Assembly: GCA_027625915.1 (NCBI GenBank)
Contig: JANTQA010000048.1
Coordinates: 1,116,001-1,180,000, forward strand
DNA from: Anaeramoeba flamelloides
Lineage: Eukaryota; Metamonada; Anaeramoebidae
Direction: 5' to 3'
Length of the DNA stretch: 64,000 nt
The notes under the pieces are model-generated. The model searched no databases. It was given only the letters and a program-made list of their open reading frames with translations, and was not told the DNA's origin. Both the position numbers and the translations under genes were made by a program. The first letter of the stretch is position 1. Each line of letters opens with the position of its first letter. This document shows, one piece after another, positions 49,490-60,641 of this stretch.

Positions 49490-49770
49490 TTTTAAAAATT
49501 TCTAAATATAAGTTTAGGAATTCGGGAAGTGCCGTAGAGTGTCTAGGTTTTCTTACGTTTTCTGTTTATTTGTCAAATCTATATATTTTATAAAAAAACA
49601 AATAACCTCAAGAAAACCTAACTGTGATTTTTTTTAAAATTGAATTAAAAAGAAAATTTTTGAAATTTTCGTTTAATTTCGGAAATTATCAAAAAACGAA
49701 CGGCGCTTTTCATGAGTTTAAAAGAAAAAACAAAGATTTTACTCAATTCCTTTTAAATTAAAAAAAAACA
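49490..49770 (+). repeat. Foldback family F1, short copy
   Basis: Starts GGGAAGTGCCGTAGAGTGTC and TAGGTTTTCTTACG, and has AAAACCTAACTG and ACGGCGCTTTTCATGAG modules further on. It lies 100 bp downstream of the RING gene's 3' end. Confidence 0.6.
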
Positions 49771-49870
49771 TCTGGAAAATAAGAGGAATTAAAAGCCTCT
49801 TCCTTAAATTACAAAAAAAAAAAAAAATTAATTTTTTTTTTTGATCATCAAAAAATTTAATTGATATCAA

Positions 49871-50751
49871 TCAATGAATTGAAGTTTTGCATAGAGGGCA
49901 CTTGGAGCTGAATTCAAACCATTTATCAACACACCTGTATATTTTATAGAAATAAAAGCAAAGAAGGAAAAATTATTAGTATTTATTAATAACGGACATA
50001 TTTCAAAAATTTTTTTTAAATCAGAGTCAAAAAAAAAAACTTACTGTGAATGAAATATATGTAAACATGGAAGAGTTTTCAGTTCTTCGTCATCCTGGTA
50101 GTCCATTAAACAAATAGAGCATGATTTAATTTCTTTTGAGATGATATTTTTTTTAAAAATTTGTGTTGGCAAGTTATTTGATGTAATTTTTTGTCTGTTT
50201 GATGGTCGTAAGACATTATTTCTTCTTGTCGATCTTGATCTTCTTGTTGTTCGGTTTGGTGAATGGGTATTGGTGTGTGTGTAGGTATGGTTGTGGGTGT
50301 GTGTATTGATATGTCTGTGGGTTTGGGTTTGATAGAGTACTTCAATTTCAGAATCTTCAGAACTCTCAGATTCTTCTTCAGATTCTTCATAATTTTCATT
50401 TGATCCTTCATCGATCTCCTCTTCGGACTGATAATTAGTATTGTCGTCTGAAAGTGAATTAGAACCAACAACAAAACCAGGAAGATCACCACCATCGCCA
50501 CTCGAGTCTTCTTCTGAAGAAGGATCCGAAAGAGATTCTGAGGAATTTGAATTCAGAATCTCAATTTCAGAATTTGAGTTATTGTTTGTGACTTCATTTT
50601 CATTATTTTCATTATTTTGTAATTCTGAGTCAAACTGGGATTGAAGTTTTCTTGCAAACTCTTCGTCATTGATTTCTTGTTGGAGCTTTTGTGCAAATAT
50701 TTGATCATTCACATTTTCATTCATAAATCCGAAATTAGTGAAATTTATCAT
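49871..50751 (-). CDS. RING-H2 finger protein, two exons
   Basis: Exon 1 is 50751-50045 and exon 2 is 49934-49871 (intron 50044-49935, GTAAGT...ATACAG, phase 2), giving 256 residues. The intron splits the RING-H2 finger: Cys211-x2-Cys214-x14-Cys229-x-His231-x2-His234 come mostly from exon 1, and Cys237-x10-Cys248-x2-Cys251 from exon 2, with Trp241 at the E2-contact position. It is therefore a likely E3 ubiquitin ligase. The N-terminus has two similar helices (DQIFAQKLQQE and DEEFARKLQSQFD), like the ubiquitin-interacting motifs of some RING proteins (inference). The middle is acidic Ser/Glu-rich, followed by a His-Thr run (about 144-163) and an Arg/Ser patch. No membrane helix or signal peptide is seen. 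Without exon 2 the finger would look truncated. Confidence 0.88.
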
Positions 50752-52658
50752 AACAAAAAAAAAAAATGTTGGATTTAAATTCTGACAAAAAAAAAAAATG
50801 AAAATTTGTTTTTGTTTTCAGAATTTCTAACCAAAAGATAAACCCCCATTGACCATTAAATATTTTGACCGTTCAATTATTTCATAATATTGACTGAAGA
50901 GTGTATATGTTTTTTGATCAGAGATCAAATTTGAAACTTCGTACTTAGTAACGTAACTTTTTTGAAAAATTACTTTGCTCTACTTTTTTTCAATAGCCGT
51001 TTTATTTCATTACTTTATCAACCAAAAAGTCAACCAAACTGATTTTATGATTTTTAGTTGTCGTAGTTAGACTATTATCTTGATTCTTAATTATGGTTTT
51101 TTGAGTAATTTGTTGCCTTTGAAATTCAGAAGAGTTGAAATTATGGCTGATCAACTTTTGATCTTTTTTGCAGTTTGGAGATCAGTCTATCACTTAGGGG
51201 ACTTAGCCGACACGAAGTACACATTACAAATAGGTTAAAAAATCAAAAAGAAATATTTTTGAAAAATAAATCATAAGATTTTTTCATAAGGACGACTATT
51301 TAAGGACTACTTGGTAATTTACGAAATTGGTTCAAAGGATTTTGATCCAATCCCATTAAAATTGTGAAGGGGTGTTAATGAAAATATTCTTCAATTTGGA
51401 TAAAAATTTCATTCTTCTTCATTTTTTTCTGAAGGAAAACGAAAAAAAAAAACTAGAGATAGGTAAACTCGAATAACCTTATTAAGAAATGTAAAAATCA
51501 AAAAGAAAAAATAATCATTAATTTATGAGCCTGAAAAAATCGAGACCATTTCAAACATTCTTGATACTGTTATTTTCCAATTAATAAATGAAAATTTTTA
51601 TTTTAATTTCCAAAATCTATATTAATGATTGTTGTTACAATTAAATTTACAGAGTGAAAATTTTGTCTTAGAGTTCACTAAGGTAGGTGAATTAAATGTC
51701 TAAAAATATCATTTCTAAACGATTAGTTAAATATTTAAATGTTTTCATCTTATAAAACCAGAAAAATTATTTGGTGAATTTGAACTAAAAATTTTCATTT
51801 TTTAATTGGAAAATAATAGTAAACGATTCTAACTTTAAAAGATCCTGTGGCTATAAGTTTTAATCATCGAGTTGCTTGGATTTTCAAATGAACCACAAAT
51901 CAAAACAATCCCTATAGAGGGATTGTGATTTTCTCTTAATTTTATTAGTCTTGGTTCTTTTTGCTCTTTTTATATATTCTTGTAGAGAAGCATCCTTTGG
52001 ATCTTGGGAATAGTATATACTCTATTTGATATTTTGAAAGAATCTACATTACCTAATACTCGAAACAATTTGCTTATTTTGTTGTGACATTTTTTTTGTT
52101 TGTTTTGTTTCTCTTGAAAAACTGAATTGTAAGTTTCAATACAAATTACGTTGGGGTTAACTACAGTAAAGGTTTTTTGCGAGTTTACATCATTGATTAA
52201 TATAAAAAAAAAATTGAAAAACAAGTCAAGCCTTTTTTTTAAAAGCCTTAGTACCAGTATATATAGTAAAATAATTACGATTTTTTTTGTTTTTATTAAA
52301 AGTAACTTTTTTTTTAATTTCCAAAAGTTATAGTTTTGAACAAAGTATTTGGATATGTTTGAAGAGTAATCCTTTTTACATTTCAGGTAACTTTTTTTTC
52401 AAGTATTTTTTGAAAAAGAAGATTGAAAGAAAATGACTAAAAAAATATACATTTTTTGCTTTTATAATGGGAATAGGGCTTAATAAAAAATTATTTATTG
52501 AGTTGAGAAAAAATGATATTTCAGTTTTTGGAATTGAGCATTTTTATAAATTTAGTAACATACCAAACACATGAGATGCCTATTATCCAGTGTTTCTGGG
52601 TTTTAATTTAATAAAGAACTATTCATCACAAATTTACAATTTTCTGCATTTTAACCTT

Positions 52659-52834
52659 TTAAGGGACTAGTCTCTATTAATTTTTTTTGACCAATTTCTA
52701 AATAAGGATTCCTTATCTCGAATTAAGTTTAAGATGAAAATAAACAGGGATTTTCAAATCTAAGTAATTGACAAAAAATTTTCTCTATCTCTCTTAAATT
52801 TAGGTAAAAAAATTAATAGAGACTAGTACCTTAA
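52659..52834. mobile_element. 176 bp TTAA-bounded MITE
   Basis: The left end TTAAGGGACTAGTCTCTATT is mirrored at the right by AATAGAGACTAGTACCTTAA, with inverted repeats of about 29 bp (one mismatch) including TTAA at both outer ends. TTAA boundaries fit piggyBac-type insertion. The interior has no coding capacity. Confidence 0.7.
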
Positions 52835-53459
52835 GTAAAAACAGATAACCATTTTAATTTAATTTACAAATAAAAAAATAATAGTAGGATATCCTCAACA
52901 ATTCAAAATGATTTTCCATTTTCACTCAAATAGAAATTTTCTCAAAAATTGGTTTTTTTTAAAACCTTCTATGTCATTATTTCATAAGAGGTTGACAAAA
53001 TTCTGACATTTTTCATTACAAAATTTATTTTATCCTTCTTAGATTTTACCAAATAAATATTTTTGAGATTTTCGAACCTCAAAAAACTCTATCGAATGTA
53101 CTGTAACTTAAATTTTCAATTATCAACATAGTCATTAAAAATTATTAATTTTGGACTTTTTTCTTTTAATTAATATCCTAAATCCCCAAATTAAAATCAA
53201 AATAATAGATTAAAATTTAGTATTTTATTATTCATATTTAATTCATAAAAAGAAATTTTTTTTTTTCATTTTTTACAGATTTATTCATGATCGTTGACAA
53301 AAAAATATAGACATAAAAGTTTAATTCGTGTTTCAAAATAAAAAACCGTGTATTATGAAAAGAATTACTGTAGATTAATTGATCAGATAAATGACACTAT
53401 ATAATAAACCCTAATTAAATATGGTATTTATTTCTTAAAGTTCGATTATTTAATAATAA

Positions 53460-54430
53460 ATTAGAGGTTTTGATGATATTGATGCTTAATTCATGATAAA
53501 GTTACAAAAATCGCGATAATTTCCATCAAATCGCGATAAAGTTACAAAAATCATGATATTCAATATTATCGCGATAATATAGAAAAGGACGTGATAAATA
53601 CCTAAATATCGCGATTAAAAAGTAATCGCGATATAATAGTTTATGGGTTTTTGGGCTAATCCGTAATATTTTTACAAAGAATTTTTTTGATCAAAAAATA
53701 GATTAGGTGATTAAAAGTTATTCTTTGAAAAAACAACAAAAAAAAACTTGATTCAATCAAGGATAAGATCAGTGAGTTTTATTGTATTTTCGTTTGAATT
53801 GGGATGGCAAACCTATAGATCCTTTTTAATCAACAACAATAAAAAATAAAGATAAATAAATAATTTCTCAGTTAATCGTGATGTTGTAAATTGTCTTGAA
53901 TAATGAGCTTCTAAAACAACCAACCCTTTATCTGTTCTTTAAGGAATGTTTTCTTCGGTCAAAACATTTTCAATCTTCTCGGAAAGCTTAAAAGGAGTTG
54001 GGATAAGTTTTTAAAAGCTTTCACAACATCATTGCCAGATGATCACCAATTATTAAGATTTTTGGTAAAATTGTTGTCTTATTGTTCTTTTTCTCTTCTT
54101 CGAGCATCTTTAAATTGGACAGAAAAATCAATTAGAGCATAGAATTTTTTGTTTGATCGATCACCAATAAGAAGAAAAATTATTCTTTATTCTTTTTGGC
54201 TATTTGAATTTTGTGCCAAGAGAGATCCCATGAATTATTTTTTTTTTTGGCATTTAAGTCAACGAGATCCTCTCTGAAATTTTTTTTTGATATTTGAATT
54301 TTGTCAATCAAAAGAAGCACTAATTTCACTATACCCTTTTTGGTTTCAAGTCACTTCTTGTGTATGGAGCAAATTCATCGAAATGACTAGAGCCTTACAA
54401 GGTATATTTCCAAAAGTCTAAAATTTTAAT
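53460..54430 (+). repeat. Repeat family F2, best copy, with TCGCGAT array
   Basis: Starts AGAGGTTTTGATGATATTG. Five TCGCGAT heptamers lie at about 53511, 53531, 53569, 53609 and 53626. The rest matches 15400-16080 and 13320-13520, so the full element may be close to 1 kb. Ends and target duplication are not resolved. Confidence 0.7.
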
Positions 54431-54784
54431 CAAACCCAAATTGTTTTTTAAACTTGACTGAGAAAAACTTGTTCAGCTCCATATTATTTAATAATAATTG
54501 TTTGATTTGATGAATAACAAGTTCAGAAGATTAAATAAAAATAAAAAAGAATCTATTTATTTAAACGATTATCAAATCACAAATATAAAAAAAAAAACAA
54601 TAAAATAGTATAATATAAATAAAGGATCAAAGTTATATTTTTAAATTAAAAATTAACTGATTAAAATTTTATAATTTTTTTTTTTTAGTATTTTCACAGG
54701 TCGCAATACAAAAAATAAATCTTCAAAAAATTAAAAAAATAAAATAAAATAAAAATTAATTCAATTGATATCAAGGAGATATGT

Positions 54785-56004
54785 TTAATTTTTACCAGAA
54801 ATAACTGGAAGGTCTTGAGCGTGTTTTCCAATATCTTTAGAGTCTTCTTTTGGTGGGAATACAGTGATAACATCTGGTTGTTCAACCGAAACACCGATTT
54901 TGCCTTCTGGATCGTATGGTTGCATAATTCTTACTTTGACACCAAACATACCTTGTTTCATCATGATATGTCTCACGGCAATGTCGACCATGTCCTCTGC
55001 TGGTTTACCTGCCTTCAACATGTACCCGTCTCTGAATTTGACGCCTCTTGCTCTTTGCCCTCTGAGCTTTCCTGCAACTGTGATTTCAATACCTCTGGCT
55101 CCTCCTTCCATTGCAAATCTCATGGCACCGTAACATGCTCTAAATAAATGATCATTGTATTGTTTTTAAAAATTGAAATTATTTTTTAATAATCCAAAGA
55201 AGGTTATTTAATTATGGCTTACAAATCTTCGAATAAGGCTGACAAAGAAGAAAGAGTAACAAAAAAAAAAAAAAAATTGAAATCAAAAACATCAAGGGAT
55301 TCCTAAAAGATTACAAACCTTCGAACAGGAAGACCAGCAAGTAATTTAAATTTAATTGACTCAGCTTGGGAAGCAGCTGATAAGGATCTTCTTTCAACAC
55401 GATCAGCATATAATTCAATTCCACCTTCTTTAAATCCAAATCTTTTTTCAACAAGAGATGTTAATTCTCTAATTCTTCTTCCTTTTTCACCTATGATGAG
55501 TAAAAATTGTTGTTTAGTTAGTTTTTGCAATTCAACATTTGTTGGTTAATTGGAAATACGGAATATTCGGTCAGTTGTTAAACAAAAAAGAATGGTGAAA
55601 TAAAAAAAAAAAAAAAGCAAGCAAAAAAGCAAGCAAAAAAGCAAGCAAAAAAGCAAGCAAAAAAGCAAGCAAAAAAAAAGAAAAAGAAAAAAAAAGATGA
55701 TTTTGAGCTTGTTTCTTTTTCCTTCTCTTTTTTCTTTTTTCTTTTTTCTTTTTTTCATTTTAGTTTTTAATTTACCCAAATTGCAATCATTTTAAAAAAT
55801 AAGAAGATCAAAAAGAAAGAACAACTTACCTAAAACTTTTTGTGGTGCAGTAGTTTTAAGAACAACATCGGTTCTTGAAGCAGTTACTCTAACATCTAAA
55901 CCAACATAACCATCTTCACCAATTTCTCTTTCAAAAAATTCACCAAGTTCTGATTTGAAGACGCCATCGCCAACAAATTTCTTTTTCTTTGAGATTTGTG
56001 TCAT
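54785..56004 (-). CDS. RPS3: 40S ribosomal protein uS3, three exons
   Basis: Exons 56004-55830, 55490-55319 and 55139-54785 give 233 residues, close to the usual 240 or so. Introns are 55829-55491 (GTAAGT...CATAG) and 55318-55140 (GTTTGT...TTTAG). The joins restore uS3 motifs exactly: [13 protein letters not shown] across intron 1, which is the KH-domain GxxG loop, and [13 protein letters not shown] across intron 2. Further signatures are [26 protein letters not shown] and [17 protein letters not shown]. uS3 lies at the mRNA entry channel of the small subunit. The N-terminus ([20 protein letters not shown]) is family-typical. The divergent C-tail is shorter than in animals. Confidence 0.97.
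55606..55680. repeat. 12 bp tandem repeat in uS3 intron 1
   Basis: The unit AAAAAAGCAAGC repeats five times almost perfectly, followed by a poly(A/G) run. It lies wholly within the first intron of uS3. On the sense strand it reads GCTTGCTTTTTT, adding to the pyrimidine content before the acceptor. Confidence 0.9.
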
Positions 56005-56839
56005 TACTTTTTGGAAACAAACTGAAAAATAAAAAAAATAAAATATTTCAATAAACATTTCTTGTACATCTTCTTTTCATTTCAATTGTGGCTTTAAGAA
56101 AGATATTTACTGAAACAAGATCTTGTATTTTTTTTTGAAAAAAATATGATTAGGTTTTTGGCTAAAATTTAGGCCAACCTCATTATTATATTTTTTAAGG
56201 TCGAAGTGCGTTTCTGTTTCGAACTCTTTCTTCAAATTAAATACTCAATTTTGTTTTATTTTAACACAACTGTTGTTCTCTACACAACAAAGACTTGTTA
56301 AATTCATGTTTCAAAATTAAAATCTAGATTATTTTTTCTTGAAGACTTACAGATTTAATCATGAAAGAAACAATCAATAAACAAAATATAAGTATTATAT
56401 TGATTATTTAAATTCTTAGAATAAAAAGAAATTTTAAAATTAAGGATCAAATTGAAAATTTTCGGAAAAAATAGAGAGAATTTGAAAGAAAATTTTTGGA
56501 ATTAAAAAAAAAAAATGAAATTTCTAATAATTTAGGAAAAAAAAAAACAATTACTCTTGACCACAGAACATGAATTTTAAAAAAAATTGAAAATACAATT
56601 TTTAATTACCAACACTTTTTTTTTGAAATTATTTCAAATGTTGTAATGTAATGAAAAGCTCAAAATCATTTCCTTTTATTTTTCAATGCATAAAAGATAA
56701 TTATTTTTTTGATTTCCAAAATATATGTTAATTAGTATTAGAACAAATCCAAAAATCTTGAAAAAAATCAATTATTCTTATCTTGTTAGAGCTTTTGTTA
56801 CACTTCCTTCTTGAACTTTAAGATAAAATTATTTTATAG

Positions 56840-57190
56840 TAATTTAATAGAGGTTTTGAGGATAAAAATGTATTATGGTGATATTATCAAAAATTTCAGG
56901 TTATATTGAGAAACCAACTTTAATTCAACTTTATCGTAAAAAAATATAAAAATTTGATAAAAAAATTACCATGATAAATATATAAAGCGAGAAAATGAAA
57001 AATAATTTTTTTAAAATCATCTTATGTAAAATCTCTTGACCTTTACAAATTCTTATATCCTTGAGATTTTTACAAAATTTTGCCCTTTAAACATGTTGGA
57101 AAGTGTTTGATAGATTTTTAAACTTTCTACAAATCTTTGAAAGGTTGGGAAGACTAAAAATTCTATAAAAGGAATAATATTATTGAGGTT
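56840..57190 (+). repeat. Repeat F2-related end
   Basis: Starts AGAGGTTTTGAGGATAAAA and ends with GGAAAGTGTTTGATAG...TATAAAAGG, the same order as the minus strand at 16680-16330. The frame at 57053-57286 overlaps it and is not a gene. Confidence 0.6.
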
Positions 57191-58763
57191 GAAATAAAAA
57201 CAATGTTTTTCTTTTCCTTTTTGTATTTTTACAAAAGCAAAATTTAATATCAAACAAACATTATTATTAAACAAATAATAATCCATTTTCGAAATTATAT
57301 CGAATGTATAATAGATTTATTTTTTTTATAAAATGGGTTTATATTCTTCACAAGTTAAATTGCCAAAAAGATGAAAAATAATTTATCTTATTATTTGTAA
57401 TTGATTCGAAACAAAATTAAACTCGAGTTGTGTTTTTTTTTTTTTTTTTCGGATCAAGACAAAGATGAAAGAAGGAAAATAACAATAAAATAACAAATTT
57501 ACAAACAATCTTGTGTATTTGTGGTTAATTGCCATGTTATTTGAAAAATTTTCGAAATTTTATCCTGCTCCATTAAACTTACATAAAATAAAGAAAATCT
57601 TTCACATGTAATAATACTTCTTTTAAAGTATACATATAAGATTGTTTGCTTGAGAATATTTTTTATTCAATACAATTTATAAAATATAAGCTCAAATGAA
57701 AACTATTTATTTACTTCTTTTCATACTTTTTTTGTTGATTAAAATAATTTTTTCATCTGTTAAACAAAATAAATAAAATACAATACAAATCTTAATTTGA
57801 TGATTTATTGAAATAAATATTTTTTTATTATTTTTGAGAAAAATCACCCCCCTTTTAAAGATCTGTTTTTTTTTATATACAACTTTTTTCTTTTGTATAT
57901 TTTTGTTGAATTTACCTTAAAGTATTCAACTAACCTCCATTTTTCTCACAGGTAACCAAACAAAAAAGAAAAATTGATTTTTTTCTGTACCAACCAACCT
58001 ATATATGTTTAGAAATAAGAGAAATTAGATGTTTTAGATAATAGTTGATAATAAAAAAAAAAAAAATTTAAATAAACTTAAATTTTCTTAAAAAATGAAC
58101 AATTAAAAAAAAAATTTTGTCTATTTTCATTGGAATGTCTCATGAAAATTTTCGAAAATTCTTTGGATAATTAAAAATTTTGCCAATTAGTTTTTTTTTT
58201 TTTTGTTTATTATTTTATTATAAAAATAATAACAATTCCTCACTTTTCTTAAAGATATTTTGGAGTTTCAAACATTTTATTTTTTCAAATTGACTTTTTT
58301 CAACAAGATAATTTTAAAAATCCAAGAAAAAAGTTAAAAAAAAATAAAAAGAAAATTAAAAAAAAAAATTCGATTCAGTAAAACAAAAAATGAAAAGACC
58401 TATTTAAAAAAGAAAAAAAAATATTTAGAGAAGAATATTTTATTACAATCATATACCAGGTATTATTGATTCAATAAAACTATATTAAAATTGACTGATA
58501 AAAAAGTTTATTATATTAGAATTACTTTTTTACTACGATATTTTGACATTTATCCCGTATTTTAAAGAATATAGCGATTTATATTATTACATATTTCTTG
58601 ACGAAAATAACTTTTTTTATGTGATATTATGACCTGTTAAAAAAAAATATCTTTTTTAAAGCTTTAAAGCGACTTCAAAAAGATAATGACAATTATTCTA
58701 ATTGAAAAAATAACTTTCAATTTGTGAGTTTTACTATTAAAAATATTAAAAAAATTATAATTT

Positions 58764-59717
58764 CAACATTTTTTGATATTTAAATTATCATAAAAACGGT
58801 TTTAGTTGATGAAATTTCACTAGTAGACTGAATAAGTTACGGATAAGTTTTAAGAAAGTTCAAACAAACTCTAATGTTATCTTTTCATAAATCAAATATT
58901 TTTAAATATTTTATATTCTGGAAAAATCTTTTCATTATTATTTGAAATTTGAAATTATTTGAAAGAATATTGGAAAATAGAATCTAAGATATTTTAGGCT
59001 GAAAGTACTAAAAGTTCTTAAAAGTATTTATTTTTTAATGATTGGTTGTTCTATTCTTGTTACGAAAAGTAATATTTACATAAAAATCTTAGAAAATACC
59101 CAAAAATGTCTAATAATTACCCTCAATCTTTAAAATAATTATTATTCCATTTTTAGATTTCTATAAAGTTTCTTTATTCAAAATAATTAATGAATATTTT
59201 TTAATTTTTTTTATTTATTTGGGAGGGATGAAATTAATTTCCTCAAACTATCATAGTTTTCTTTTAATTAATTAAATTTTCTTTTAATTTCTAATATTAA
59301 AAAAAATTCCGTTAGATTTTCCAGATTTTAAAAGAATTCAGTTTCTTTGTGTTCAATCCCAGAAAAAATGATTGATTTTTAGAAAAAATTTCTTTTTTAT
59401 TGTCAATTTTTTAAACTTCACAAGAGGAATAGAACAACCAAATCATATATAAACACTTTCATTACCTATTAAAACTTTCAGTCTTACAATCTAATAGCTT
59501 TTATTATCTAATATTCTTTCAAATGCTTTCAAATTTCGTATAATAATGAAAAGTTTTTTTTAGTATATAAAAAAAGGTTTTAAAAATATTTGATTTATAA
59601 AAAGATAACATTTTGAGTTTGTTTGAACTTTTTAAAAACTTATCCAAAACAAATTCAATCTATTAGTGAGCTTTCATCAACTGGAACTGTTTTTATGATA
59701 ATTTAAATTTCAAAAAT
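58764..59717. repeat. Large foldback with about 250 bp arms
   Basis: Left arm 58764-59012 and right arm 59464-59717 are reverse complements at roughly 80 per cent by eye: TTTAAATTATCATAAAAAC, AGTTGATGAAA, AAAGTTCAAACAAACTC, ATAAATCAAATATTTTTAAA and TTTGAAAGAATATT all recur in inverse order. The 450 bp centre contains an F1 fragment at 59290-59350. A single-arm relative lies at 60120-60330. Confidence 0.7.
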
Positions 59718-59889
59718 CTTTAAATTAGAGTTTTTTTTAATTTTTTTGATATGAAAAAACTTTTAAATTGAAAGATATTGGATTTTTCATTTTTAATTAA
59801 TCTTTCAAATATATATAATTATTTTATAGAGCAAACTGTTTTCAATTCAAAAAAGTGAACACAATTTCTGTTTTTCCATTTGTTGCAAA

Positions 59890-60115
59890 ATAAATGTAAC
59901 AAAATTTTTATTCAGTTTTTCAAAATAGATTAGAAAAAATCATGTAACTTTTCAAATATTTTATTCTTAAAATCAGCTTAAATCGAAATTTCCATTTTTT
60001 AAAATTAGGTAATTTTGCTGGGTTCACTTTAATTCTGACGGAATGTGATTTTTTTTGGAAAACTGAATGAAACTTTTGGATCTTTTTATTTTACAATTAA
60101 CAGTACTTTGAATTA
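59890..60115 (+). repeat. Dispersed repeat, paired with 35660-35900
   Basis: Ends with GATCTTTTTATTTTACAATTAACAGTACTTTG, nearly the same as the end of the 35660-35900 copy. Non-coding. Confidence 0.65.
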
Positions 60116-60641
60116 TTCACAACAAGGATAGCACAATCCAAAACAAATACTTCCACGATTTTATCAAACTTTCAGGCTGATAATCTGAAAGATTACAGTC
60201 TCTGATATTCTTTCATATTTTTTTAAATTTCAAATACTTGATATAAACTTTTATAAACCAAAAAGAGGATAAAAATAATAATTTAAAAAAAGATAACATT
60301 TTGAATTTAATTGAAATTTTTTGAAAGTTATCAAAAAGAAAAATATTTTTTTACTTTCAATAACCTGTAACTCTTTTTATCATCTCAAAAAGTGGAAAGT
60401 TATTTTAATTATCTATTTTTTAAAAGTTTGACTTGTAAAAACTTATAAATTTTTAGTTGTTGAATTTTGATCTTGTAATTCCTTTCAAAATTTGAGAACA
60501 ATTTCAAAATAACAAAAGTGTTTTTAATCAAAAAAAGTGACTAAAGTTTATGTGCTATTTTTGTCGTGTTTGTGATGTGATGTGATCTGATCATTTTTTA
60601 AACTTTTTCATTTTCCATAAAACGATACTTATTGCTTCAAA

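Larger units (their letters stand above)
44045..49870. other. Intergenic; contains a complete MITE
   Basis: No gene is supported. The region starts with the transporter's 5' flank and contains the 865 bp element at 44254-45118 plus foldback F1 relatives at 47820-47900 and 49490-49770. The rest is AT-rich with no recognised structure. Confidence 0.65.
50752..54784. other. Intergenic, repeat-bearing
   Basis: No gene is supported. It contains a single TTAAGGACTAC end at 51300-51310, a small TTAA-bounded palindromic element at 52659-52834 and the best copy of repeat F2 at 53460-54430. The frames at 51970-52224 and 52151-52333 overlap each other on opposite strands and show no motif. Confidence 0.6.
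56005..60641. other. Intergenic, divergent 5' flanks of uS3 and the RCC1-BTB gene
   Basis: No gene is supported. Contains F2-related sequence at 56840-57190, a large foldback at 58764-59717 with a small F1 fragment in its centre, and dispersed repeats at 59890-60115 and 60120-60330. The flanking genes point away from each other, so promoters must lie here; none can be recognised. Confidence 0.6.
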
